Assembly (NCBI RefSeq): GCF_032854445.1
Contig: NC_088296.1
Location: 11,074,706-11,138,705 of the forward strand
Reading direction: 5' to 3'
DNA from: Liolophura sinensis
Lineage: Eukaryota > Mollusca > Polyplacophora > Chitonida > Chitonidae
DNA length: 64,000 bases
Under the pieces are notes generated by a model that saw only the letters and a list, made by a program, of their open reading frames with translations, had not been told where the DNA came from and did no database searches. Numbering within the stretch: the stretch's first letter is position 1; the number at the start of each line of letters is the position of its first letter. Position numbers and translations under genes: made by a program. Positions 52,901 through 59,349 of this stretch are shown here, one piece after another.

Positions 52901-55900
52901 ACAAGTACAGGCCGAGCTTGTCATAACAGACTGTTGGCGTTGGCATTGCCGTCGGCGTTGGCATCGGCCTTATTGATTTAATCAAGCACGCACTCATAGG
53001 GTTAATCCAAATTACAGTGGTTATTGTAGTGTGTAGATTAAATAGATGTGCCGGATACGGTGAAAAGTCTGCACACTAACATCTGAGAAACCTTTCCTAT
53101 TTGTCAATAAGATCAAACAAAGCGATTCAAGAAGATGATACAAACTGATAGCAAACAAAGAGTATAACGGTCGCCAGTATAGACTTGACATTTTTACATT
53201 ATGTTGCCGCATACCGATAAAGGAAAGTCACGTGCTCGGCTGAGGTATTTTATCCTTCATACAACTGGCTTCATGCGCACGCGCATCAAATCGTTATCTT
53301 AAGCGTCTCCGTTTTATGCGGTACAATTTTCAGCTCAGATTTTATTCCCATGGTGTTACGGTAACATTTGTGAACCAAATAATTGCATGTGACTTCGTAC
53401 TACTGCATATGGGGAAAATACATGTTAACACCATAAAGGTGTTGTAGTTTTTTTTTGTTTAGTGAAACCAAAGATTCCTGTCATAAAGAGGCTTACAGAG
53501 GTTATTTTTTGTTAGAAAATGCACAGAGCAGCGCTGAAATGTAGTTCCAATAGATGAGCGAAGTAATGAAGAGAAATTAGTCTCGCCACTTTACCCCACA
53601 TTACGAAGGTGAAGGTAGCAAGGCTGCGAGGCGGCGAGAAAGCGATGATACATGTATGGTTTCTTTCTCACCTTTCCAGATTAAGGATTTACAGAACGAC
53701 CACCTGTGTCGGTTTATAGGAGCCAATATCGACCCACCAAACCAATGCGTTTTGACCGAATACTGCCAGAAAGGTAGTTTACAGGTAAGACAGAACGATG
53801 TACATCGGAATATAAGGACAGTTGGAGTACCAATCATGTAAAACGGAAACCCACGTCTCCACATGATTTTTCCTCGTTTTTTAATATGACAGGGTTGAAA
53901 CGTGCACACAATTCTACCTGATAACAAGAAAATTTCACTCTGAAGCGTGATGATCGCTTCACCACAATATCGCTCCGTTATATGAAGCATGTGTGTACTT
54001 ATCTTTGATTCGCAACTTTATGTACAAAGACGTACATTTTTGCTGTGGTGTTGGAAACGAAGTGTGATATGATAACGTGGTTAAAAGTATTCGTACTCCT
54101 TGTTTGATTTCTTACCGAATCGGGTATTATGGGCATTGGAATTTTATCAATGCAGAAAAAAAACACACATTTAAATTCTGCCATAGCTTTGCAGAGAGCT
54201 TACGGAGAGCCTGTGTGCTTCCTGAAAACAATTGCCCACTGAAAATGCGATATGCGATAAAATAAAGATATGATAAAGAAAGTATGGGGAATGTGGAGCA
54301 ATTGCACAGAAATGTACCTGGACTGAAAATGTGTAGTGCTCATGATGAAAGGGAGACAACCATGCTATGAGTTCGTCGAGAGACGATGATCAGTACTTCT
54401 CAATCCCATTCAATTTGTCTTGAGTAAATATGAGTGTTAATGATTTTGACATTTTTGTTTTTTCAGGATGTTTTGGAAAATGAACAGATAAAGTTGGATT
54501 GGATGTTCCGATACTCTCTTATGCAGGACATCGTTAGGGTAAGTGGCGTATACATGATTGGCCAACCCTAGGACATACTACACCCAACTCCACCGAATTG
54601 AGGAGATGTTAGGAACTGGTTAAGATATTACCAGTTAGATTTTATCTAAGTAGTTATGGTAGAAAACTGATCACATGTTATACTGGATCTAACTCAGCTT
54701 TAGAATACTCTCATCTGACATGAACCTGTGTCAGGTCGGGACCAAAAAAATAATTCCTGTGGAGCATATTCCGAACTTGACCTAGATATCGTATTGTTGT
54801 TAAGGCATAAGTGTTCCTCTTTCCATTGGTTTTTGGTCGTAACTAGATACGTCCCTGGTTACATCCAAGAACCTTTCAACCTACGGTACCCTGAAGTTGA
54901 TAACCAAATGATTCACTGGTGTGTACTACAGTACTGATAGTGGTCGATCGGTAAAGTTGCTTGCGTTATCGCCATGACGTATTAAACACTTCTCAAATCC
55001 CTAGCCTCGTACAAGGAATCGGGGCCTCCGTGGCTCAGTTGGTTAGCGCGTTAGTGCAGCGTAATGACCCAGGAGTCTCTCACTATTGCGGTTGATGTGA
55101 GTTCAAGTCCAGCTCATGTTGGTTTCCTCTCCGGCTTTACTTGTGAAGGTTCTGCAGCAACCTACGGATGGTCGTGGGCTTGCCCAGGCTTTGCCTGACT
55201 TCCCATCACCATAATGCTGGGCGCCGTCGTATAAGTGAAGTATTCTTGAGTACGGCGTAAAACACCAATCAAATAAATAAATCTTACAAGGAATGCTTTT
55301 GATGCACTTTTGGCGCACATGGTTATCAAGGCCGTTTTGACATTGCTGAATGACTTTCTCTGAAGATGGCTTCCATTCGATGAAAGTGTCCTGCGCCTTG
55401 AGGATGCGTTGTGGATGAGATTCTGTTCGTCACACATGGGAAAGTTCGGCAGGTACTTACACAAGGTTTCTTCGAACTTCCGAGTTTCCCTGTGCTGAAA
55501 ACTTGGTCACATTCCAATGTTCTTGTGCACAGCGTTATACCTCAATCGCTTAAACGAATTCCTGTATTTGCTTCCTCCACAGGGTATGGCTTACCTCCAC
55601 AGCAGTGAAGTGAGAAGTCACGGCAATCTGAAGAGTACGAATTGTGTGGTGGACAGCCGGTTTGTGCTGAAAATCACTGACTTCGGCCTCCATTCTATCC
55701 GTGACTTTGACGACGACTCCGATATGAATACATTTGCATATTATAACAGTAAGAATTTGTTTATTATAACAATACACTTTCAAGTTTTCAAGTCATGTTT
55801 ATAATAAGCTTTTTTTTATTATAGGGTTAAACCGGTTTACTTTAAAGCAGAAAGAGAAACACTTCTTTCCATTTAGTATCCTTAGTTGAATCTGCGTTCT

Positions 55901-56622
55901 TAACTATTAGTCATTTTACATTACATTTGTAACTCGACAATATTAACGACCTTTAAACGTGCTCATTATAATTGTAACTCGACAATATTAATGGTCGTTG
56001 ACGTGCTCTTTACATTTGTAACTCGACAATATTAACGGCCTTTGACGTGCTCTTTACATGTGTAACTCGACCGCCTTTTGACCTAACCTGAGCCATTTGT
56101 TGCATTATACATCGATATACATGTAGCATGGTGCAACATAACACGTTTTACGCAAAATCAACCACTCTCTCAACCCTTTTCAGCACCCCATGATCACATC
56201 ATATATGACCACATACTCCTAATAGCGCATGCGCCAAACCCTTCGCTTGCTTTGCACCACTATCTATCAGCATTAGACACTCTGACCCTAGCGTCGCGAC
56301 GGTATGACTGAAATATTGCCGATGGGGCGTTAAGCCATATCCATTCATTCATCCGAACCCGTGCGATGCACCTGCACTTATACACACTAAGCCTAATCAC
56401 TAATGGCGCAATGTTGTTTCCCCGAAACAGCAACCCAGAAGTCTAAAATGCACTTTGCCGTTGCAGGTAAACTGTGGACTTCACCAGAGCTACTGCGCAT
56501 GCACAATCGGCCACCAGAGGGCACTCAGAAAGGGGACGTCTACAGTTTCGCCATCATCTGTCAGGAGATTGTTTACAGATGTGGTGTCTTTTATTTAGAA
56601 TACAGCGACCTGGGGCCTCAAG
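2380..56622 (+). CDS. NPR1: Receptor guanylate cyclase, natriuretic-peptide-receptor type (partial, 13 exons; 5' and 3' ends off window)
   Basis: Single-pass membrane receptor that, in this family, binds a peptide outside the cell and makes cGMP inside. Join: 2380-2491, 22284-22480, 25004-25139, 25839-25930, 27898-28036, 36997-37081, 42120-42243, 43879-43977, 45859-45936, 53680-53784, 54467-54538, 55583-55748, 56467-56622. All introns are GT-AG and phases match at every junction, giving 519 complete codons if one surplus base near 22330-22337 is dropped. Residues 1-224 are the second half of the ANF-receptor (periplasmic-binding-like) domain, with candidate N-glycosylation sites and a juxtamembrane Cys pair (C214, C221). 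Residues 231-252 form the transmembrane helix. Residues 254-306 are a Ser-rich juxtamembrane segment. From about 307 runs a kinase-homology domain with VAIK lysine (K334), HGNL in place of HRDL (425-428), DFG (445-447) and SPE (473-475). The cyclase domain is not in the window. Assignment to NPR1 rather than NPR2 or a lineage-specific paralogue is uncertain; membership of the NPR-like receptor cyclase class is secure. Confidence 0.93.
4330..4735. repeat. Degenerate ~51-bp tandem repeat
   Basis: Units start ggtgtaactgacaacaaatc and recur at 4531, 4582, 4633 and about 4682, with more diverged units upstream. Copies differ by substitutions and small indels. Confidence 0.85.
5303..5370 (-). mobile_element. 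Old SINE 3' fragment, reverse
   Basis: cggtgttttacgctttactt with aagtataattcacttac is a diverged reverse tail. Confidence 0.5.
5821..5917 (+). mobile_element. Old SINE 3' fragment
   Basis: tgcatttcccaccacacaag to cattcctgagtacgtcatta and aacaccaatacatcaataaa. Confidence 0.5.
7625..7710 (-). mobile_element. Old SINE 3' fragment, reverse
   Basis: tttattatttatttgttttg, then cttacgcccttctc and cacttatacgacatcgg. Confidence 0.45.
8925..9094. repeat. 170-bp palindrome with (TA)n core
   Basis: Arms of 48 bp (left from 8925, aataacaaagaaataaataa; right ending 9094) are inverted copies with one mismatch. Between them are about 85 bases of alternating TA with a single C (9042). The whole can form a cruciform. 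Confidence 0.95.
14144..14330. repeat. 23-bp tandem repeat
   Basis: About eight units of ggttcgcagcttcaatcggt-type sequence with alternating variants (cagtctgtaat, caatcggtgat). Confidence 0.92.
15010..15140 (-). mobile_element. SINE 3' part, reverse strand, diverged
   Basis: Reverse tail atttatttatttgtttgatt followed by cacttatacgacggc and ggtgggtggaaa. Head absent. Confidence 0.75.
15725..16505 (+). repeat. Left copy of a long inverted repeat
   Basis: Matches 18890-19700 in reverse orientation over roughly 780 bases. Anchors: gattattaataaatgt, the block around ggggaaggtctgcaaattag, and accgtaaatagcattt. Spacing between anchors is preserved. No transposase frame is recognisable between the arms. 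Confidence 0.85.
16745..16945 (-). mobile_element. Old SINE copy, reverse strand
   Basis: Diverged tail and body (gattggcgtttaaatacgta, ggaaaaccggagtaaacc) ending near a B-box-like ggattggattccacatc. Confidence 0.4.
18524..18656 (+). mobile_element. Old SINE fragment
   Basis: agcaacctgcggatggtcat, ggtttactcccagcac and gtaaaatattcctgac are diverged forms of the family body. Confidence 0.6.
18890..19700 (-). repeat. Right copy of the long inverted repeat
   Basis: Inverted partner of 15725-16505, about 2.4 kb away. It carries aaatgctatttacggtaac, ctaatttgcagaccttcccc and acatttattaataatc. Confidence 0.85.
19612..19960. repeat. Direct duplication at the outer end of the inverted repeat
   Basis: The block catattaacacgtcatt...ggtgctctaattgg...cacgcattgctt...gttcaaatatagaaca occurs twice, from 19612 and from 19831; the second copy is shorter. 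Confidence 0.8.
20980..21780. repeat. ~200-bp satellite, four tandem copies
   Basis: Units of 198-201 bp start at about 20993, 21191, 21392 and 21593 (cgatttgtaatggagtaaaa, then actctgcgactttcttttcc). Copies are about 95% alike. The last one breaks off near 21780. Confidence 0.95.
22040..22215 (+). mobile_element. Old SINE fragment just upstream of exon b
   Basis: cagcctgcggatggtctc, cataattctggccaccgccg and a tail ataaataaataaat, about 70 bases before the exon b acceptor. Confidence 0.55.
22284..22480 (+). CDS. NPR1: Exon b: ligand-binding domain, with an apparent +1 frame break
   Basis: The acceptor ttctttcag leaves one base (C) that completes AG|C from exon a. The first frame reads [17 protein letters not shown], matching the conserved PW-x-R-x-D segment of the family. 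The rest of the exon matches only in the +1 frame ([18 protein letters not shown] onward, then the NFTY glycosylation site and GEEE), ending in phase 0 at GAG|GTAAGG. One surplus base in the purine run 22330-22337 explains both halves. Left as is, the first frame stops at 22456-22458. A second AG at 22292-22293 would give an uninterrupted frame in the right phase, but would replace the conserved PWYRPED stretch with unrelated residues. A sequencing or assembly indel is the simplest reading; a real frameshift allele is possible. Confidence 0.85.
22481..25003 (+). other. Receptor intron between exons b and c
   Basis: 2.5 kb. It holds a degenerate SINE (22800-22945) ending in a poly-A run, a short inverted CRE-like pair around 23529-23555 and a poly-T run at 23587-23598. 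No exon seen. Confidence 0.6.
22800..22945 (+). mobile_element. Old SINE fragment
   Basis: catacgtgggtaggtcagtc, ggtttcctcccacaatgatg and aagtgaaatattcttgagga match the family. The tail is replaced by poly-A (22934-22951). Confidence 0.7.
25004..25139 (+). CDS. NPR1: Exon c: ligand-binding domain
   Basis: Preceded by a strong polypyrimidine tract and CAG. It encodes [20 protein letters not shown] and then [20 protein letters not shown] and NRTFN, one of the best-conserved blocks of NPR ectodomains. Candidate N-glycosylation sites are NET, NIT and NRT. It ends in phase 1 at donor G|GTATGT. A decayed copy of this exon lies about 1 kb downstream (25988-26105). Confidence 0.94.
25140..25838 (+). 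other. Receptor intron between exons c and d
   Basis: About 0.7 kb, bounded by GTATGT and a TTGACAG acceptor. No exon or repeat recognised, apart from a tRNA B-box-like stretch near 25628-25640 that may be a SINE fossil. Confidence 0.6.
25839..25930 (+). CDS. NPR1: Exon d: ligand-binding domain
   Basis: Acceptor cttgacag. Two bases complete a Gly codon with exon c, then it reads [20 protein letters not shown] and [10 protein letters not shown]. The V-x-ID-x-NGDR-x-x-D-x-SL block is a family signature in the membrane-proximal lobe. It ends in phase 0 at GAG|GTACAG. Confidence 0.94.
25988..26105 (+). pseudogene. Relic duplicate of receptor exon c
   Basis: The DNA ggctttccacgatgccgt is nearly identical to exon c, and the reading [17 protein letters not shown] parallels [17 protein letters not shown]. 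Similarity continues weakly through ...ggcgt...aactttta with a deletion of the part that would encode the Arg-Met-Trp-Asn block. No polypyrimidine-AG acceptor and no matching donor flank it. It starts about 60 bases after the donor of exon d, so it looks like a partial, decayed tandem exon duplication and not a functional alternative exon. Confidence 0.7.
27140..27391. repeat. 41-bp tandem repeat
   Basis: Six units of atatatcgaccttcggttat followed by gatagtgtttactgcttggt; the last is shortened. Confidence 0.93.
27571..27800 (+). mobile_element. tRNA-derived SINE, diverged head
   Basis: The body from tgacccaggag to gtacggcgtaaaacac and the aaataaataaat tail match the family. The head is altered (ggttccgtgacctggtgtg) and part of the G-rich middle is missing. 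Confidence 0.85.
27898..28036 (+). CDS. NPR1: Exon e: end of ectodomain with juxtamembrane cysteines
   Basis: After CTGCAG it encodes [20 protein letters not shown], then [10 protein letters not shown] and [14 protein letters not shown]. The PKCGFD...C motif just outside the membrane is conserved in NPR-A/B-type receptors, where it constrains the juxtamembrane hinge. It ends with one base of a Lys codon at donor A|GTAAGT (phase 1). Confidence 0.94.
29626..29698 (+). CDS. Candidate first coding exon of a small secreted protein, nested in the receptor intron
   Basis: An ATG with A at -3 opens [19 protein letters not shown] and then LIYEN, followed at once by a donor-like A|GTAAGA. The N-terminus has the form of a signal peptide: short start, hydrophobic core [12 protein letters not shown], and a small residue before a likely cleavage after CNA. 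Unspliced, the frame stops two codons past the donor site (TAA at 29708-29710). It sits on the same strand as the receptor but cannot belong to it, since it falls between the ectodomain and transmembrane exons. A Cys-rich open stretch ([17 protein letters not shown]) occurs about 270 bases downstream, but its phase does not fit a simple join. I do not recognise the protein; it could be chance. Confidence 0.3.
30474..30603 (-). mobile_element. SINE, 5'-truncated, reverse strand
   Basis: Begins with the reverse tail (atttatttatttgattggtg) and runs through ccataat-type body to gaccatccgcag. The tRNA head is missing. Confidence 0.85.
31313..31620 (+). mobile_element. Second SINE type with tRNA-like head (class II tRNA shape)
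   Basis: The head gtgaccgagcggttagaggc with B-box gagggttcaagcccag resembles a long-variable-arm tRNA. The body contains atctgtacgtcac. The tail is caataaatgaataaat, like the first family. Confidence 0.65.
31884..31938. repeat. (TA)n microsatellite
   Basis: About 27 TA units after gtgtg. Confidence 0.97.
32275..32439 (+). mobile_element. 5'-truncated copy of the second SINE type
   Basis: Shares aatatctgtacgtcac and the aaaggcc segment with 31313-31620, then gtacggcgtgag and an atcaataaat tail. Confidence 0.55.
32463..32550 (+). mobile_element. SINE 3' fragment
   Basis: Only the last ~90 bases (tttcctcccacgataatg to the aaataaataaat tail) are present, 140 bases upstream of the intact copy. 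Confidence 0.85.
32692..32959 (+). mobile_element. Intact tRNA-derived SINE with target duplication
   Basis: Head ggggcctccgtggctcac with tRNA A-box (TGGCTCACTTGGTTAGCGCG) and B-box (GTTCAAGTCC), then a body ending ttgagtacggcgtaaaacac and an (AAAT)n-like tail. It is flanked by an 8-bp direct repeat, tccaaatt, at 32684-32691 and 32960-32967. Length 268 bp. Confidence 0.92.
33112..33468 (-). other. Unidentified minus-strand open frame, coding-like
   Basis: The minus strand is open for 118 codons between stops. The residue make-up is unremarkable for a globular protein: a stretch [20 protein letters not shown], a Lys-rich middle ([14 protein letters not shown]), and an end at LEEH. There is no good ATG at the start, no poly(A) signal was sought successfully, and I recognise no family. 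It could be a remnant of a mobile-element protein, an exon of an opposite-strand gene, or chance. Confidence 0.25.
34080..34152 (+). repeat. G-rich tract with G-quadruplex potential
   Basis: A run of 17 or more G with flanking ggtggtggtgg and ggttggttgg segments, strongly strand-asymmetric. Confidence 0.85.
34220..34253. repeat. Short hairpin
   Basis: tgtacctatgtaaa and its inverted copy around a 4-base loop. Confidence 0.8.
36997..37081 (+). CDS. NPR1: Exon f: transmembrane helix
   Basis: Follows the polypyrimidine acceptor tctctttccag. Two bases finish the split Lys, then it reads PFPEYG and 21 mostly hydrophobic residues ([20 protein letters not shown], then Y), ending in the split Arg stop-transfer residue at donor AG|GTAAGT (phase 2). 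Length and position match the single transmembrane segment of receptor cyclases. Confidence 0.93.
37258..37521. mobile_element. Tc1/mariner-like MITE with TA target duplication
   Basis: A 260-bp non-coding element whose ends are inverted repeats of about 60 bp. The left end is CACTCAAAAATTTGATCTG; the right end, reverse-complemented, is CACTAAAAAAATAATCTG. Both arms go on to a gtgttagaatg/gatgctagaatg block. TA is present on both sides (37258-37259, 37520-37521). It sits 176 bases after the transmembrane exon. Confidence 0.8.
39290..39460 (+). repeat. Dispersed repeat, copy 1
   Basis: Shares acagagagcaaaagcatagc, cgacagtgtgatagctgg, ccggtgaaatac and aaatgtttaaaaagtagc with 60861-61075 in the same order and strand. 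Confidence 0.8.
42120..42243 (+). CDS. NPR1: Exon g: juxtamembrane cytoplasmic segment
   Basis: One base finishes the split Arg, then it reads [33 protein letters not shown] and GSRMSLNR. The E-x-EL...W-x-VRWEDI motif is the hallmark of the start of the kinase-homology region in NPR-type cyclases. The closing Ser residues (GSRMS) align with the cluster that is phosphorylated in mammalian receptors. Donor CGG|GTTAGT is weaker than its neighbours. The splice phase is 0 at the 3' side. Confidence 0.92.
42244..43878 (+). other. Receptor intron between exons g and h
   Basis: 1.6 kb. It starts with a poly-T run (42252-42270) and ends with a reverse-strand tRNA-like SINE fossil (43660-43810). No exon seen. 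Confidence 0.55.
43660..43810 (-). mobile_element. tRNA-like SINE fossil, reverse strand
   Basis: On the minus strand a B-box-like gtgttcgaatccagc is preceded by gaggttac and followed by a body with cggtttcctcctgttcc. It could be an independent tRNA-related family. Confidence 0.35.
43879..43977 (+). CDS. NPR1: Exon h: N-lobe start of kinase-homology domain
   Basis: Acceptor ttgtacag, phase 0 at both ends. It reads [12 protein letters not shown], then [20 protein letters not shown] and K. The Ser/Thr-rich start continues the presumptive regulatory phosphosite cluster. No classical glycine-rich loop is present, as is usual for receptor cyclase pseudokinases. Donor AAG|GTAAGT. Confidence 0.88.
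43978..45858 (+). other. Receptor intron between exons h and i
   Basis: 1.9 kb. A reverse tRNA B-box-like fragment lies near 45300-45330. Open frames at 44.9-45.4 kb on both strands are not recognisable. No exon seen. Confidence 0.55.
45859..45936 (+). CDS. NPR1: Exon i: VAIK lysine and start of alphaC
   Basis: Acceptor cttctccag, phase 0 at both ends. It encodes [20 protein letters not shown] and LMEIKR. The Lys of VAIK (K334 of the model) is the ATP-contacting residue retained in receptor cyclase kinase-homology domains. Donor CGG|GTAAGC. Confidence 0.92.
49406..49565 (+). mobile_element. SINE truncated at both ends, running into a minisatellite
   Basis: From atgcggtcgctatgagctca through ggtctgccagtaacctgcgg to ggccgccgtcgtataactga. 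The expected tail is replaced directly by the 20-bp repeat array. A second, rearranged fragment (cgtgggaaggtctaccagca) precedes it at about 49338-49375. Confidence 0.85.
49552..52095. repeat. 2.5-kb minisatellite, 20-bp unit in a 180-bp higher-order repeat
   Basis: Basic unit about 20 bp (actgagacatactacataca and variants). From about 50100 to 51500 three 60-bp variants, marked by agcagagacatactaaatac, cagagacataccacatacag and ctgagacatactgcatacaa, mostly cycle in the same order, giving 180 bp. The ends are more irregular. Long frames read through it are artefacts of the repeat. Confidence 0.95.
53680..53784 (+). CDS. NPR1: Exon j: kinase-homology domain, alphaC to hinge
   Basis: Acceptor cacctttccag, phase 0 at both ends. 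It encodes [20 protein letters not shown], then [15 protein letters not shown]. The block L-x-N-x-H-L-x-RFIGA...PPN...LTEYC-x-x-GSLQ is strongly characteristic of NPR1/NPR2-like kinase-homology domains. Donor CAG|GTAAGA. It lies after the 7.7-kb intron containing the large minisatellite. Confidence 0.95.
54467..54538 (+). CDS. NPR1: Exon k: kinase-homology domain, alphaD-alphaE
   Basis: Acceptor tttttcag, phase 0 at both ends. It encodes [18 protein letters not shown] and MQDIVR, the D-x-LENE...LDWMFRYSL-x-x-DI block of the family. Donor AGG|GTAAGT. Confidence 0.95.
55021..55284 (+). mobile_element. Intact tRNA-derived SINE with target duplication
   Basis: Same family as 32692-32959, starting ggggcctccgtggctcagtt, with B-box agttcaagtcc and an aaataaataaat tail. 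It is flanked by the 10-bp direct repeat tacaaggaat (55010-55019 and 55285-55294). It lies about 300 bases upstream of exon l, in sense orientation. Confidence 0.93.
55583..55748 (+). CDS. NPR1: Exon l: kinase-homology domain, catalytic-loop equivalent and DFG
   Basis: Acceptor cttcctccacag. It encodes [36 protein letters not shown] and [23 protein letters not shown] replaces the HRDL catalytic loop, so the catalytic Asp is missing, while DFG is kept; this predicts a nucleotide-binding pseudokinase. The activation-segment region has an acidic stretch (DFDDDSD). It ends in phase 1 at donor A|GTAAGA. Confidence 0.96.
55749..56466 (+). other. Receptor intron between exons l and m
   Basis: About 0.7 kb. 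It contains a 44-bp tandem repeat (55920-56075). No exon seen. Confidence 0.6.
55920..56075. repeat. 44-45-bp tandem repeat
   Basis: The block tgtaactcgacaatattaa recurs at about 55929, 55974, 56018 and 56062, with the last copy truncated. Confidence 0.9.
56467..56622 (+). CDS. NPR1: Exon m: kinase-homology domain, APE region and alphaF
   Basis: Acceptor gccgttgcag. Two bases finish a Ser codon, then it encodes [40 protein letters not shown] and [15 protein letters not shown]-x-PELLR and GDVYSF-x-II-x-QEI are family signatures. It ends in phase 1 at donor G|GTGCGT. This is the last receptor exon I can recognise; the rest of the kinase-homology domain, the coiled coil and the cyclase domain must lie beyond 64000. 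Confidence 0.95.
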
Positions 56623-57614
56623 GTGCGTGAAATGGTATTTTGTATATTTTCTAAGAGAAATAATTGAATGTGTAATGCAGTGTTTTTCTGTGTAAAAGGT
56701 GTATATGGTTTAATAAAATCGGCCGTAATACAAAAGATTGAAGAAATGAAAAATATACAATTTGACCAGGTGGTAGTACTTTGCAACGTATATTGCTAAA
56801 AACAGATACGAGTATTATTCTTTTATTTTTACAGCATTTTGTGTAATGTGATGTGCAGAATTTTAATTCAGTTTTAGCTGTTAATTTGCATGTCGTAATT
56901 TAAAATCGATAGGATCATTTCGTGTCCCCGTAGTTCGGGCATTACCTCCGTAAACAGAACAATTTATTTTGTGTTTAACATTAGACATCTCATGCGCTGG
57001 AAATATTTTTTTATTACGCTAATGCAATATTTGTTTGCTGTTGATTAAACCTGAGAATAGTAACAGTCCAGATTGTTAAGTCCACGCTTCCGTAAATCAA
57101 GTATAAGTTGTGTAATTTAAGAAAGGTGATCAAATCACAACTGCAAGAAAAAGAAAACATCACAAATCTAAGGGGACACAACTCTGTCATCCACAAGTTT
57201 CCCGTCCATCAGAGCTATTGATTATAACCAACAGTTCTGTTGGTTTTCCGATCAGAAGATACCTTTCATTTTTTAAAGATGTTCGGCTTAAAAATTAGGC
57301 AGCTTTTTGAAGAAAAGATTTATTTTTTATTTAATTGGTAGTTAGCGAGACATACAAGAATATTTTTGATGAAGATCAGGTGTAAAGGTGGAATACAACT
57401 TGGTTTAATCCAATGGAAAATGATTGGTTTTAAGTTTTAGAGCTTGTTGGGCCCTCTAGAAGATTTTAATCTTTTTATTCTCTTGTAAATTAGATAAGAA
57501 ATAACGTGAAATATGCAGATTTCGTTGACGCCCATACCGTTTTAGTGTGAATCAGTCCCATCGATGGATTGACACACGCTAATATCTCAATCACCAAGCA
57601 ACCAAAGAGTTAAT

Positions 57615-58466
57615 TTCACTAGTCCCCAAAGACCTTCTCATTTAATACAACATTTGAGTCTTGGTCTACTAATGCACTTCTAATTAACTCCTGTCCCCAA
57701 AGACCTCCTTATTTAATACAGCATTTGAGTCTTGGTCTACTAATGCACTTCTAATTAACTCCTGTCCCCAAAGACTTCCTTATTTAACACAGCATTTGAG
57801 TCTTGGTCTACCAATGCACTTCTAATTAACTCCTGTCCCCAAAGACCTCCTTATTTAATACAGCATTTGAGTCTTGGTCTACTAATGCACTTCTAATTAA
57901 CTCCTGTCCCCAAAGACCTCCTTATTTAATACAGCATTTGAGTCTTGGTCTACTAATGCACTTCTAATTAACTGCTGTCCCCAAAGACCTCCTTATTTAA
58001 CACAGCATTTGAGTCTTGGTCTACTAATGCACTTCTAATTAACTCCTGTCCCCAAAGACCTCCTTATTTAATACAGCATTTGAGTCTTGGTCTACTAATG
58101 CACTTCTAATTAACTCCTGTCCCCAAAGACCTCCTTATTTAACACAGCATTTGAGTCTTGGTCTACTAATGCACTTCTAATTAACTCCTGTCCCCAAAGA
58201 CCTCCTTATTTAATACAGCATTTGAGTCTTGGTCTACTAATGCACTTCTAATTAACTCCTGTCCCCAAAGACCTTCTCATTTAATACAGCATTTGAGTCT
58301 TGGTCTACTAATGCACTTCTAATTAACTCCTGTCCCCAGAGACCTCCTTATTTAATACAACATTTGAGTCTTGGTCTACTAATGCACTTCTAATTAACTC
58401 CTGTCCCCAAAGACCTCCTTATTTAATACAGCACTCGAGTATTGGTTTACCAATGCACTTCCGATA
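57615..58466. repeat. 71-bp tandem repeat, about 12 copies
   Basis: Unit ccccaaagacctccttattt / aatacagcatttgagtcttg / gtctactaatgcacttctaa / ttaactcctgt, exactly 71 bp in most copies and nearly identical. The first and last units carry more changes. Confidence 0.97.
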
Positions 58467-59185
58467 GAGATTTTATATCCTAAGCCATTCACCGTATTGT
58501 GACACCAAGAGTGGACATACTTACAAAATTGATCAATTTTTCTTTGAACGATAGACTAGTATTCTGTATGTGGGCTGCAAGTCCCTTAGGCCTAATCCGA
58601 TTACAATGTTTCTATGTTAGTACCTATGGAATGTGATAACAGGACACCTGTCTACGGTATTGAGGTATAGTGTGTTGAGAAATAAGTTGTGAATACAACT
58701 TGAAACACTTAAGAGGTAGTCAGATCTGACTCTGCTAGTGTGGCTAGATTCCTAGTGTGGCTGATTCTTACATCTCTCCGTAGTTATTTTTTGCCTTGAC
58801 GGAAAAATCGTAAAAAAACGTAGTAAAGCAAAGGAAAAAACATCCCAGTTCATTTCTGCGTTCGAAAATATTTAATTCCTCTAAACTGCTCCCCTCTTGA
58901 GCTCACAATGATTGTTATAACTTAAATATTGTCCCAAAGGTAGTCTTTGTCCCTTGTTTCTCTTGGCGAATGTTTCTAATTCAATGGGGGAATGCGAAAT
59001 GGAAGAAAGATAAAGGAACACGTGGGAGGCTTGTTAGAGGCTTGTTGAGAGATAACATTTCGCCATTTGATTTTCCGTTTAGAAAACCACAAAGCATTTC
59101 CGCTCAAAAATTTAACTGCTTTGTCCGTGTAATATTAAACTCTCAGAAATTGATTGGATGGTTCTATTCTCACTTCAACGTTAAA

Positions 59186-59228
59186 TCCCAAGCACTCACT
59201 CACTCACTAACTCACTCACTCAATCACC
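59186..59228. repeat. (CACT)n microsatellite
   Basis: actcactcactcactaactc and similar. Confidence 0.85.
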
Positions 59229-59349
59229 CTTTTCCCATTTCTACATGAACAAAATGGCCTACTGTGCATATAAACGATAAAAAAGGCACAATGCTTTAAC
59301 TTTTAACTGGGGCATGTTAACGCAAACTTCTTACCGGCCAAAGATGTTT

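Larger units (their letters stand above)
45937..53679 (+). other. Receptor intron of 7.7 kb between exons i and j
   Basis: A third of it is the SINE-headed minisatellite (49406-52095). 45937-49400 and 52100-53679 hold no recognisable exon, only short unremarkable frames. Confidence 0.65.
53785..55582 (+). other. Two receptor introns around exon k
   Basis: 53785-54466 has no recognisable element. 54539-55582 carries one intact SINE with target duplication (55021-55284). Frames seen elsewhere in these introns are chance. Confidence 0.55.

Noticed and set aside
53601-53990. 129-codon minus-strand frame
   Set aside because: It overlaps receptor exon j on the opposite strand; the + strand reading matches the family.
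57615-58466. CRISPR-like repeat-spacer array
   Set aside because: The whole 71-bp unit is conserved, with no variable spacer part.
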